A stretch of 64,000 nucleotides of DNA from Pleurostoma richardsiae (Eukaryota; Ascomycota; Sordariomycetes; Calosphaeriales; Pleurostomataceae): positions 682,001 through 746,000 of the forward strand of contig JANBVO010000006.1 of assembly GCA_030052745.1 (NCBI GenBank), given 5' to 3'. How positions within the stretch are numbered: the stretch's first letter is position 1; every line of letters begins with the position of its first letter. This document shows positions 22,024 through 33,498 of the stretch, piece by piece. A model generated the notes under the pieces. It was not told where the DNA came from and did not search any database. It worked only from the letters and a program-made list of their open reading frames with translations. The position numbers and the translations under genes are program-made.

Positions 22024-22772
22024 ATGAAGATTAGTTACAAGACGGATTGGACCGATAAATGGGCCTGGGTGAGTACCACTTTCCTGCATGGCGGTCGAGA
22101 TGACACCAGCCCAAGGTTGTCTCAATGCAAAGGCCATACCGCCGAATTAGGTGGCGGGAAGTCCAACTCCCGAGCCAGGAGTCGGAGACCCATGGGAAAT
22201 GGAAGAATAACCCCTGCGGTTACTTCCGTTAAAAGAAGGTAGACCTGCCCATGTTTGCTCAAACCCCGGCCACGGAATGGATTGGCAAATGGGCTTGTCG
22301 CATTCAAGGAACGACTTTGTAAGCAGTACTTCAATCTGTTCATCATGGCCAAAGCGGACTATGGTTAGTATATGCTATGGGTGTAAGGAGTCCGCGACCC
22401 AGTGCAGGGTCGGATAGGTAATCGAAAGGTATACAAAGTCTAACTTACAAACGATAAATCCAACCAGTGACAGCAGTACCAATCGTAAGGTTGTACCATG
22501 GACACGACATCGAACTGCGACGGCTGACTACTCAGCAGAGCCGGTCATCATCAGACAGTATTAATATGTAAAGCTCACAGCGGAGCGTCAGACCAAAGCT
22601 GAGGATCTTCTTGGTCAACGGGCTTTTAGCCATGTTCCGGAGAGCGAAGGATTGCATTCGGAGCGCCGTTTGTCGCGTGATGATCTCTGATCCAGACCTT
22701 CTCAGAATCTTTACCCTAGTCATCTTCCTTTACGTAGCCGCTGTCGTGAGCTGTGCAGAGCTTGTATATTAG
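22024..22772 (+). CDS. weak candidate: small multi-exon gene, possible TM protein
   Basis: Tentative. An ATG follows a purine-rich leader (gaaggaaggaagaag) and opens MKISYKTDWTDKWAW, directly followed by a GTGAGT donor. Phase-compatible pieces follow: 22309-22363 (ERLCKQYFNLFIMAKADY), a 17-base piece 22468-22484 and 22581-22772, whose frame ends with LLRIFTLVIFLYVAAVVSCA, a likely membrane helix, then a TAG. An alternative joining of 22363 directly to 22581 gives a different soluble C-terminus, and the unspliced frame gives a 72-residue product. Because several readings work, the model is not reliable. No family recognised. The last exon alone (ATG at 22632) could encode a 46-residue single-TM protein. 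Confidence 0.2.
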
Positions 22773-25592
22773 CATACTAGGAGTCTTCCAGATAAACGGC
22801 GTTGGTGAACCGCCGTTACATCCAGGTCAGATAAAGACCGATAAGCAACTCGACTGATGAGGTGCGCTGATCCGCTCGCTCCCTCAAGATGTCTTGGTTA
22901 GTGACTGTTCCCAGCACGCTCCCAGCACGCATCCGACTGCCAAACCGAACCCCCCTCCCCCTTTCCCACACCCTTTTCGACATCATCACGAACAAATCGA
23001 GCGAGCCACAGAACGTAGTCACCTGAAACATCCTAGGGACGTGCAGTTGAAACGAAACGAAACAGTTATACATCGGTAAAGGTTCCTAGGGAGTGAAAGC
23101 TTTGATCTGTGGACTTGCGGCGTAACAAGACAGGGTAGCCCATGCAGGAATAACGTCCGAAAGCGGCGACGGGTGACTGCGAATGCGGTTGTGGGAGGTG
23201 TCAGACGACTGATCGAGTCCGCGTCCTGCAGTACCTGTACATGCCTCGCTGCGACGATGTAGGAGGGACTCATCAGGGGAAAGTCGTCGTAGGGGACAGG
23301 CTCTGGAGATAGCAGGAGTCCTGAAATTTCCTCGCCCGGTTCTGTAACATCGTGATATGTCCTCTTAGGCCATTGACAGTTATCCTATAAAGCAGGGCTG
23401 TGGCCTTCTCTAGAGAAGACGTCGGCTGGGTGTCCCCCTGCACCTTTCTGGTAGCATAACTCACCACACGCTTATCAGCTAATTCAGTCGCAGACCAGTG
23501 GCAAGCATGCAAAGAGCTCGGCCGCGCAGGTTGCTGGCATGTACCGGACAGCCTACGACTGTTCGCAAGCGAATCATGCGGGCTGCACTCCTCAATCCCT
23601 CGCCCTCGCCTAAGATTAACAGACACGGAGGTAATAAATATCGCACAGATTGGGAGGTCGTGGAGGTGTGGAGCATTGACTGTCGACCGCTCCAGACGCC
23701 CAGAAAGTACATCGCAAAGGGGGGAAGACTTGGAACATGGATGGAAAGGCTTCTCGAAGCTCCTGAGCGACATAGCTTCCGATCCCCTCTGGCGACTTGA
23801 CCAGTCAGTGTCTTTGTTGAGCAGACATATCGACCTCCTTTCATCGAAGACTGATATGGCCATCCAGCATCAGATTTAGGGGGTATCCCGTGCAGAAATC
23901 TCATCTTGGGAGGTATCTCCAATCTCATACCGGGTCACTTCTGGTAGCGAAGGGTCTGATACGTGCGGGAATGCGACGACGGGATAGAAACTGCTGCCAC
24001 CACTAGTAGCCCTTCCACATCCTAGGAAGCGCCGAGAGATCTGAGTATCTCCACCCTCCGAACGGGCTCGGCAAGTGCTGGTGGCACTGGAGATTCTGGG
24101 CCTGAAATTGAATCGCATCTCCCTGCCGAGGAAAAGGCAACGCTATTACAGTGGCAGCGCAATCTTTTTCGCTGAGCTGACACAAACATCTATCCGTCTC
24201 AGAGATGACCAGGGCAATAAGGAGAAATATCGACGCAGTCGGAGCATGCGGCAAGATACTGGGTGGGATGAGACGAGACGCGTGCTTCGGTTCTGACGAC
24301 CTGGGAATAGATTGGCCGTTCCCTCCAGGTAGGATCCACACGTTAAGGGGTCTTGAGAAAGAGGTACCTCTGCCGCTGCAAGTGCGGCAAACCAGACGTG
24401 CTGAACCGTGGACGAGAGTGCATGGAATAGCCATGACGGAACCACCAAATCGGAGGGTTGGGTAGGGAGGTGGCGGTCTCCAACGCTATTCCTATGACCA
24501 GCAAGATACTTCCCGGACAGAGGGTAATCCAATGGCCCGGGTTCTTGAGTCGGAAACACCAAAAGACACCAAGAGTCGTACTTGGACATAGAGGAGGGCG
24601 CAGTTGGTGTATCTGACGGTTCGGAACATCCCCTTCTTACCGTGACACCAGGAGGAAGATTTTGGGTGCCGGAATATATAGTGTACGCATCAGAATCCAT
24701 GGAGACTTCTTCCAGAATAATGTTAGATGCGTGACGACATTTGGCGTCGTCGTGTGTACTGGATATTCCCTTGCGGCACCTCGGTCGAACGAAGTCTGGG
24801 CCAGGGCATTACAGACCAACCGAGAGTCCGCTGATGCACTCAAGGCCATGGTACGTATTCTTTTGAACAGCAATGTCAAATCGACTTCACTGCGGAGATT
24901 CCTGTAGGTCATCCGACTTATGGCGTACGGTAGCTCCTCCCGAGGGTTATAGCCCGTGGTAGTCAAGATATCGACAGCCGGCCGTATCAATACTGGCAAT
25001 GATGATGCCCAAACATAGCATACAAGTTGCAGTGTGCGATATTTGCTTCTGGGTATGTAGTCGTGGCAGAACCGCCTGAAAGTTGTCTGGATGGCAACTT
25101 GAAAGGACGGCGCAGTGCCTGAGCGGCGCGGGGACTAGCAACTCATCTGCCTACAGGTCGTGTGATTTGAAGGGCATGTCTTAAGCCTCCGTGATAGAGG
25201 GTGCTGGTACTATAGAGCTGGTGGAGCTTAAGGGCATGCTACACGCGGTTTCAGGCGCCGGTGACCTGGTTCCGCATGACACTTTCCTACAGGAGGCAGA
25301 GTCGTCGCTCAACCCCGGCGACATGCGAGCATATACCGGGGAGGGCAACCTCGCGGCAATGTCGGACTAGAAAATTGGGACGATGATGTACCCTCGTCGG
25401 GGATTGGCGAAGTGAGCTCTCTACTTAGCACCGGCTTGATGCTCCCGTCTCCCTCAGTGCGGCCGAGATGTAGAGATTCGGTGGACGATTGATGCTGGTT
25501 AGGTTGCGCCACACCCCTTCTCATACATATGGTTAGTATCGAGCCCCAGCCAGGCCCCGCGATATATGAAACAGGATGTTTCAAGTGGCATT

Positions 25593-25626
25593 TCATCTCA
25601 TCTCATCTCTCATCTGATCTGATCTA
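25593..25626. repeat. short tandem repeat (atctc / atctg)n
   Basis: Around 34 bases of catctcatctcatctctcatctgatctgatct-type sequence, a degenerate pentamer microsatellite. It sits about 90 bases before the TATA-like element at 25718. No function implied. Confidence 0.6.
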
Positions 25627-25717
25627 TCCGGTCCGGAGGGCTGTGGAAGCCAGAAAGAAGGTTGCCATTTCGGCGGCCATTAATCTCCAAAGAACACTGT
25701 CAATGCTGGACGGCGGG

Positions 25718-25725
25718 TATATAAG
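25718..25725 (+). promoter_or_regulatory. orphan TATA-like box
   Basis: The string tatataag in a GC-richer context (gcgggtatataagcaggg) is a good core-promoter match, but the frames downstream (25731-25922) have no family signal. It may drive a non-coding transcript or be chance. Confidence 0.25.
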
Positions 25726-28081
25726 CAGGGATGCCACACTCGATGACGGGGCGGTGGTGTACGACGTGTTGGTTGCTTAAGAGTCGCGGTGGCATCTTAA
25801 GGAGCGTCGTTCATGCCGACAGGGATACCTGGTTTCAGTGTGCCAGGACGGCTAGACGGAGGGGATTGCCGGGCCGCATGCGCGAGATGGCGAGAGAGGC
25901 GGCCAGAAGAAAGATTGCGTAGCCGGCTTTTCAGACGGCCTCGTCTCCTCTATCCTTCCATCATCCCCGGACTTCGCTTGGTCAGCTATTGAAGAGTTGA
26001 CGAGACATCATGGGCTGGAGGTATCGGGGTCGAGTGTCTCAAGCCCGGCCTGATTGGCAGCAGCGCCAAGTGACATAGCGACAAGGGGCTAGGCCCTGTC
26101 GCGGGTTGAATTGGCAAGGCCTGTGCGCTTGCATCGGAGATATGTGGGCACGGCAGGGAGTTTTGACCATGTGGTAACACTGCCAAAAAGTAACTTGGCC
26201 GTTGGACAACGATTGAGACTGCGCGCAGTTGACCGTGCTGGCTCATGGAGTCGGAACGCGTCGCAGCTCTTGCATCCACCCGAGGTGGCGCAATGCTTCA
26301 GACTCGTCGGTGCTCTGCTCATCAACGCCTTTGATCCACCTAGGTCGATAGACTCCGTCGTTGCGGCTCGTGCCGAGACAACTTGGGTGATGTCGAACTC
26401 CGAAGGTGACGAGGCGGATCAAAGGCCGACCAGGGGGCACGATGACAGCTGTCTCAACTGGTTTGGCTGGCGTGATTGCGGGGTTGCCGGCGGAGAGAAG
26501 TGCTGGCAACAGGGGAACATGAAACCACAGTACGTGTAGAGATGCTCCCAATCGAATGTCAAGAGATCTTCGAAGCCTAGAACAGCCGGGCCGTGATGCT
26601 GTCTGCGGGAGTGTTCCAGCGTCGAAAACCGAGTCTGTCGACTTAGTGTCCGGCGACAGGCTGCATGTCAAAGGTCAATTACTGCAGAAGCTGTGAGCGA
26701 ACCGGGATCTCGCTTATTGTGCTGCCTGCGTGGCATACCTAAGGTGGGTATGTACTGTACATAGTAGGATGTCGAGATTATACGCTCAGTCTGTCAACGC
26801 GAAGGATGGAGGCCTTCAATTGGCCTCATGCTACACGCCTGAGTAATTCGAGCACATTGAACAGAAGTACAGCAGCGGAGCAACCTACGTCGTCCACCTA
26901 CTAGGTAGGTATGTACTAAGTCAGTAACGTTAGGTATCTAGACTTCCCAATTGGATGGTGAGCATCAATGTTGGTTGACACTCCGGGAAGGTGCGTGTGG
27001 AGCGTCCCGTCCCAAAGAGCCAAGAACAGTCTGGCCTGGTTAGAGAGTGCAGTAGTGACAACCCCAATTGGGAAGCAGCAGACCTCCGGTCCATGCGGTA
27101 TCAAAGAGGTACCTGAGATTGGTACTGTACCAGCTTTACCTTACAGAGTAAGGTAATCAGGTATTAATTAAGGTACGGAGTACCTACCTAATACTTATGG
27201 AGCATCGACCATCTGCTCGACCGCTCCTGTCTTGCCGTGCAGTAGAGCGCCTTCCTGTCAAGCCCTGATTTGAAAACGTGGGACTTCTTAGCCGTGTTCC
27301 CCATCGTCTCTCGAAGTACCTAACTCAAGTATTTTGTGTACCTTATCTACCGTAAGCGGGAGGTACCTGATGTCGGCTGTCTTGAACCGAGAGAATGCCC
27401 TCGTTCGAACTTCATGGCATGACTGATCGTGTGTCACTGTCTGTGCCGATTGGATCAGCCGTCCGATCACACACATCCTTTCCGACTTCCGAAAAGTCTC
27501 GATTTCATGCCCGAGGAAGAAGACCAGACGACAAACCCGGCGCGCATCAGACGAAGCCGCGCGCAGGTTTGCCGATGCCATCGAGGAAGAACCTGGCAGA
27601 GCTGCTCGGCCCATATCATGCATGCAGCCCTCTCGGTCTCATGCCGAGATGCGCAGTAGCCGGCAGCCCACCAAGTAGCAAGCCGCTCAGACCTCCCCCG
27701 GCACGTTCGTGTCACGTTCGGCGGGTAGATGCTTGACCAAGCGGTGTGACGAGAAGCGGCTCGACTGGATGGCGTCAACGGCTCTGATGGCACACCCGTT
27801 CGCGGAGTCCACGCGAAGTACCGTAGCACTACAGAGCGGTGGCGGGTCGGCAGCGCTGACAGCCTTGACAGACGGCGCACCGGCAGCAACTTAGATGCAG
27901 CAGACACATAGCCCCATGACTGCTCGTGGACATCTGGCTCAACCGTGATTAATCAATTGAAGTACTACTTCGAGCGTGTGGAGACGGAATCTGACGCAAA
28001 ACGAAGGTCCCGATTGAGTCTGTCTATGTGTGTGCTGTGCAAAGCGTCTAGGCGCGATCATGAATACTGAGACGACAACAC

Positions 28082-28520
28082 CTACGTCGATAATGATACC
28101 ATTGGTTCGCGGGACCAGGCTACTCTTGGTTGTATCCGATCATCAATTGACGCCGTGGCCTTAGCGCGCCTCACGAGGCTGCTCCTGTACAAATGCTTGA
28201 CCTCCGAGTTGAGGGAGTCCGGCATGACCTTTGTCGCCTTGGAGCTGGATGCTGTTAGAGCCGGAAACGCTGTTGCCAGGATGTGACGCCCGAATCCCGG
28301 AAGATGGCAGTGCAATTTCGGGTACTTGCGCCAGCCATCCCCTGTCCGAACAAGCCCAGTTGACAGACGGGGGCGCTCTGATCGGGCTTTTCCTGAAACC
28401 CTCAAAGATGCAAATCATGGCAAGGGCTGTAGAAGCTTCTGAAACAGCATCGATTGCTTCCATGACTTGCCCGATCGATTGCCAAAGTGACAGCAGGGAA
28501 AGCTCATGCTCGTTCGACAT
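28082..28520 (-). CDS. weak candidate: 96-residue two-exon protein
   Basis: Exon 1, 28520-28400, starts at an ATG and encodes a helical stretch (MSNEHELSLLSLWQSIGQ..., then EAIDAVSEASTALAMICIFE). A donor GTTTCA leads to an acceptor with a strong CTCTAACAG end, and exon 2, 28251-28082, continues in phase (KATKVMPDSLNSEVKHLYRS) to a stop. Phases agree and the composition of both exons is protein-like and amphipathic. The intron is 148 bases. No family recognised; the donor is weak. It may be a degenerate remnant. Confidence 0.25.
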
Positions 28521-31500
28521 ACGCTCGTTACGTGCAAGGCCGTACGATACTCCAGAACCCTGTTGACGGCCATGCTGCTTTCCCGGATTTCTCTGATTAC
28601 TCGTTATTGAGCAATCATTCATGCACTGCTGCGCCCATCATTCGTCTCAAGTCTGGCGCTGGCCGCAAGGCACTAGATTGGTACAGTTGTCAAGTCTGGT
28701 GGCACGTCTCGACGCCTCTAGGCTTGGAGCCAGCAATCTTCGGTACCTCGTGATACACCTGCTTAAATTGCTAGGTGGTATTGACCTTTCCAGGACCGAC
28801 TTGGACACGGCCTGCGCCCAAAAGAGGCTTTCGGGAAATAGATTGCGACACCACAATCACCACTCAATGCTTCAACGTGTGAAGCGGATATATGCCAATT
28901 GGGGCTACTGTGCGGTTTTATGCCCGCATCGCTGTCTCTGCGCTCAGTATCTCCGCTGATCTTGAGTTCGAGTCAGGGAGATTCCGTACATGAGAGGGAG
29001 TACAACACCACCGCTACTGCGTCACTACTGCAGCTCATCACCTCGTGCGGTGACACTACTGCGGCGAGTTGCTACCTGTTCGTCCCTGACCTTTTGCCAT
29101 GTGGGCGGAGGACCAAAATAGACACCACCGTAGCCACAGACCTCAACTACTGCTGTCAATATCGTACCGCAGGTACTTAAAGCTGGGTTAGGGAGGTACG
29201 GTAGTTACCGTCCAGGGTTGCACCTGTCATACCATGAACGCACTGGGCGGCCACTCTCAGGCACTCGTGAGTTTAATGCACGACGCTACCTCCTCCCATT
29301 CGAACATTCAGATCAAGCAGGGGGTCTTGGCAATCAAGGAGCGCTTCATACTCCATAGTACGTTGTGCCAACGTCTACGCAAGCTCAGACAAGCTGGGGT
29401 CGTGACAAGCCGCTCAGACAATGCAGAGCATGCATCTGGACAGGGCCGGCCTGCTTCTCGGAGGTTTTTGATTATCCCCTCCTCTCGAGTTAATTCCCTG
29501 CTAGAGCCTAGCTAGCTCTCTTTAAGCGGCAGCTTTGTTGCTAGTGGCTGATATCTGCCAAGGATCGAAGGGAGCCGGCCAGATACACCCCGGAGTGGTG
29601 GTCCCGTTATGCCGCCTCCTTGTGCCCATCATTCTCGATTGAGCCAGCGCATTGCCAATGCGGCGCTCCAAGAAACCCTGCCTCGAGGGAGACTCTGGCC
29701 GGTGTCGCCGCAGGTCGACCGACCAGATGTATCCACTTGCCACTGTCACCAGGCTTCCTCATTCCGTTACTGGGGCCCTCATGCGTCGAGGATGGTGAGG
29801 ATCCTTCACCCTCCTCAGCCCCCGTCAAGAGGAGAGCGGCGAGATCATACTCCACCTACTGCCGCCGCACAGACGAGCACTTCGGAAGACAGCCACGATA
29901 CGGGGCCCTACACAGGGGTTAGGAGAGCCACCCATCATTTCATGATAGATCGCTTGCCAAATAAGGGCCTGGAGCATCTACCGGGGGCGACCCCAGTCGG
30001 AGCCACCATCAACTCCCACACGCTCTTCTGCAGTGATCCATCCAGCCGCCTCTGGCAACTGTTGAAGTGGCTTTTCACCCCGGTCTGTCATGTACAGTAA
30101 TTACGCTGCTTGTGTACTCGTACTTTGGGCCGAGCACCAATACATTCTAACCCCGACTCAACCCTGGCCCGAACAGGTACTGGCTACCTGCTTCAGAGAC
30201 CTCGATCTCCGCTTGGGTTCGGACTATGCAGAATGCAGCCACCTGTCATGGAGTAATGCACAATACTATAGCACATAGGGATGTGGAGCAGAGAGCCTTC
30301 TCTGCAACCGTGAGCGGCTCGCATGAGCTGCTGACCACACCCGTGTTCGCTCGAGACTGTTTGATCGGGGGGAGGGGTTTCAAGCGGTGCAAACGCCGGC
30401 ATGTTACCAGGTACCTCTCATCAGTTACCCTCGAACCGAGAGTACGTCTTGAGTACTCTAGGCTCGTGGGCTGCAGAGTACCGTCCTGGCCCACCCAGGT
30501 AATCTGCACGCCGTTTACCCTGGCCTCCTTGCCGAAGCCCTTGGCCCTGACTGCAACCCCATTGCAGCAGGGGAGCAGCGAGAGTGAGAGAGGGACCGGC
30601 GGAGAGCCTAGGGGGCCCCTAGTCGAAAGACATCATCATTCATCAAAGCCAGTCCCGGCCGGTTACCTATTGTCAATCATATCTGCCTCTGCCTGTCGAT
30701 AATACCTGTCGCTGCTGCTGCTACGAACCCGAGGACTCAACCCCAAAGCGCCCCCATCGCTAGCCCACCCGAATCCTACTTGCCACGGTACATGCTTTAC
30801 CTACCTGTCTTCCTACTTACATTGCCTGCAGTCGTCATGCTGATATAGCTACCTTCTTATAACTGCTGGCCACTCTGCCCCATCTCGTCCAAACTCAATC
30901 GTGCGACGACCGGTCCCGGAAAATCCAACCCATCTGAACCATTGGTATCCCCTGACATCACACGAACTGCAGGCCCGGCATTGCTTCGACGTCAAAGACG
31001 GGTCCACGATCGCATCTGCCCCCATCGGAACCACTCACGAGACCCGGTTGTCGCCCGTCTCGCATGCTCTGCCCAGAATCTATAACCCTGCATGATATCA
31101 GACAAGCTCTCTTGACGAGCAGCGCACCCCTCCTCGCCGAGAGATTCATCCGAACCCTCTTCAAGCCTCCCAAGGAACTCGCGCGCATCGCCAGAAAGCA
31201 TCCCCCGGATCCAGAGAGACATCTACCACAGTACGCTTGAACCCCGCGCATCAAGCATCATCCTCGCATGCCGGAAGGCAAGCGGTAGCAGCATAGCCGG
31301 CCTGTCCGCAGGGATTCCTGTAGCTTCTTTCGAAGTTCTGTCACCTTACCGAGAGAGGGGCCCTCGTCAGACGTGAACCAAGTTCCCGTGGAGCGTCCGC
31401 TTGCTGAAGGGTTCCCACCGGCGGCCTAAAGTAGCAGACGGAATCGACCGAACGGCATCTTACCGTGCTGGACTGGAGGGACTTGGAGAAGGCGAAAAGA

Positions 31501-32447
31501 ACAGCTGGTCGGCAGAAGGAGAGCGGGTACTTAGTAGACAGGGACACCGTCATCTCCAGCCTGGCGCGGGCCTGTCCAATCCGGTCTCATCACTCAACCT
31601 ATAGGTCCGCAAAATCGAAGCAACCCGCGTCGCCTCCCGCCTCCCACCTCCACTCGTGGCCCAGCTGGTGCCCTCCAGGCCCTCCTGCCTCCGCGCCGCT
31701 TTCGATCGCCTCCTACGTACCAGACCGTGTCCTCCCCTGGACTCCCGTCCCAGTCATCACGCGGGGGCTGACGAGACAGAAGAAGGCTACCCGTAGCTGG
31801 TCTGCATCCGTGGACATCTTGTTCCCCCCGCCTCCTGCACGCCATAGCTACCGAGCGTAGTGCATCCCCCTCCTCGCCTGCTTGGCATATACGCCCACCC
31901 CCCTCACTCATCACACGCTGCCATCATCGGCACGTTGTTCTCTGCGCTGTACCGCGACCTACAGAGATCCTGGATTGCGTACAGCAAATCAAACCCACCT
32001 TCATCGTCCCTTGCTAGTACGAGGCCCTCCCCTGGCTCCGTAGTTAGTCGCTGGGTGTCCTATAGCGTCTAGCTATTATCGAGCTGCTTGCTGGGTAGCC
32101 ATTGGAGGGGGACCTGCGTGAAAGATCTTTCCCTCCTGCACTTCATTTTCTAGTCTTCGAACCTTCTACCTCTCGGGTGTTGTATGCGATCTAGAATAAA
32201 GACCCGTGGATCCCTCTCAGGTCCGCCGAATTGCGCCAATATCGGACGACAAGGCACCTTATGCGAGGGAGACCGCTGCTTCTGCTGTTGCTGCTGCTGC
32301 CGTCACCTGCGACAGCGAAGGCGACACGAAGATACAGAGAAAAGGGGACTCCAAAAGAAGACGAGACATAACAATCACCAGACACGCGCACTGTAGAGTT
32401 TAACCAAGGCGACAAGCAGAAGGAGCGATTCCGGGTTGGAGATAGCT

Positions 32448-32520
32448 TGGACGGAGAGAACAGGAGAAGAAGGAGGAGGAGGAGGACAAGAAGAAGACGA
32501 AGGCAGGAAGAAAGACAACC
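32448..32520. repeat. purine-rich GA/GGA tract
   Basis: About 70 bases almost entirely A and G (units such as gaggaggaggag and aagaagaag), lying about 1 kb upstream of the vosA start codon. Such tracts can exclude nucleosomes or bind GA-type factors; whether it is promoter or transcribed leader is unknown. Confidence 0.6.
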
Positions 32521-33192
32521 AACAAGCCTAGTCTCCGGTCGAGCATGCCGATGCCCCTTTCACTGCCCAGAGAAGCGAAGCGAAGCACTGCAAGGACTGC
32601 AGTAGCACCTTCCTCACCGCAGATTCCATTACGTTCTCGTGCGCGTTTCTCGACGTCAAGCTTGGCGACTCCCTCTTCTACGGCGATTGCGTCCTGCGCC
32701 CGGACTCGGTCTAGCTAGCATCGTGTCCAGACTCGCCCTCGCCCTCTTTCTCGCCCTCAGGTACTGTTTAGCCTTTCCTCAAGTCCCGTGAACCGCTCCA
32801 ACCATCTGGACGGTGGGTCCTCCCTCTCTTGTGCTCTTCTCGACAGCTGACATCCATCACTCTCGACCAGGAAGGAAGAAACTTGCTTCCCTCAACAGAG
32901 TTCAAGCCCTGAACCTTGACATTGCTCGACGCTACAAGTGCTACTAGCCCTCACTTGACCTTGACTTACTCTGGGCGTTCTCCACCATTACCACCAGAAA
33001 CGTTCGCGTATAGTTTCCTCTTGCTTTTCTGTACCCAGAGACTGAGATGTCGTTGGTTCTCGGTTGTTGAATCTAGACAGACATACTCCTGCGCAGTTCG
33101 AACCCCCTTTCTCCGAGAACACGTCGAGACTTGCTGCTGCCCACCGGCCCGCAGATACGGTTCGCACAAACGACGCATGGTTCCTTGTCCGC

Positions 33193-33199
33193 TATATAA
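33193..33199 (+). promoter_or_regulatory. TATA-like box upstream of vosA (distal)
   Basis: The string tatataa in gctatataatctccc lies about 300 bases before the vosA ATG and is followed by CT-rich sequence. A second candidate lies 80 bases further down. Called by sequence and position only. Confidence 0.4.
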
Positions 33200-33274
33200 T
33201 CTCCCAACTCCCCCGCTTGACTTTAGTAGAGCCTTGGACACCAGATCATCTCAGAAACACTTGGCTTTCCTCGG

Positions 33275-33281
33275 TATATAA
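33275..33281 (+). promoter_or_regulatory. TATA-like box upstream of vosA (proximal)
   Basis: The string tatataa in tcggtatataaccg lies about 220 bases before the vosA start. Either this or the box at 33193 could place a proximal transcription start. Confidence 0.4.
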
Positions 33282-33498
33282 CCGACCGTTTCTGGAATAA
33301 TCTTCCCCCGCGAGCTACCCCAAGCATACTACCTCGGCTCTACCAACCAAAATCGGATCGGGCTTGCTTTCAATATCCGTACCTGGTATCCCTCTGGGAG
33401 TACTCCTTAGTGGCAACAGTTCTACTTGTGCGCAGTTGAACGAAAACAAACACCCAGCTTCCCCTTTGGCGGGCTCTCAGTCTCCAGTCACCGCGTCC

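Larger units (their letters stand above)
22773..28081. other. gene-poor region, middle part
   Basis: No supported gene. Coding-like fragments occur on the minus strand around 24150-25140 but could not be joined into one model. The stretch 26700-27375 is unusually rich in GGTACC/TACCTACC-type words, including two copies of the palindrome GTACTGTAC (26752-26760, 27122-27130). A TATA-like box lies at 25718. Confidence 0.45.
28521..33498. other. long upstream region and probable leader of vosA
   Basis: Nearly 5 kb without a supported gene, ending at the vosA start. The last 1.7 kb is rich in pyrimidine blocks, with a purine tract at about 32448-32520 and a CTG/TTG-rich patch at 32278-32305. Two TATA-like boxes lie near 33193 and 33275. 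Long regulatory regions are usual for fungal developmental regulators; how much is transcribed leader cannot be told from sequence. Confidence 0.5.

Noticed and set aside
24146-25141. Overlapping minus-strand frames with hydrophobic and ordered-looking pieces
   Set aside because: I could not join them into one phase-consistent model, and no motif identifies a family; could be remnants of a gene.
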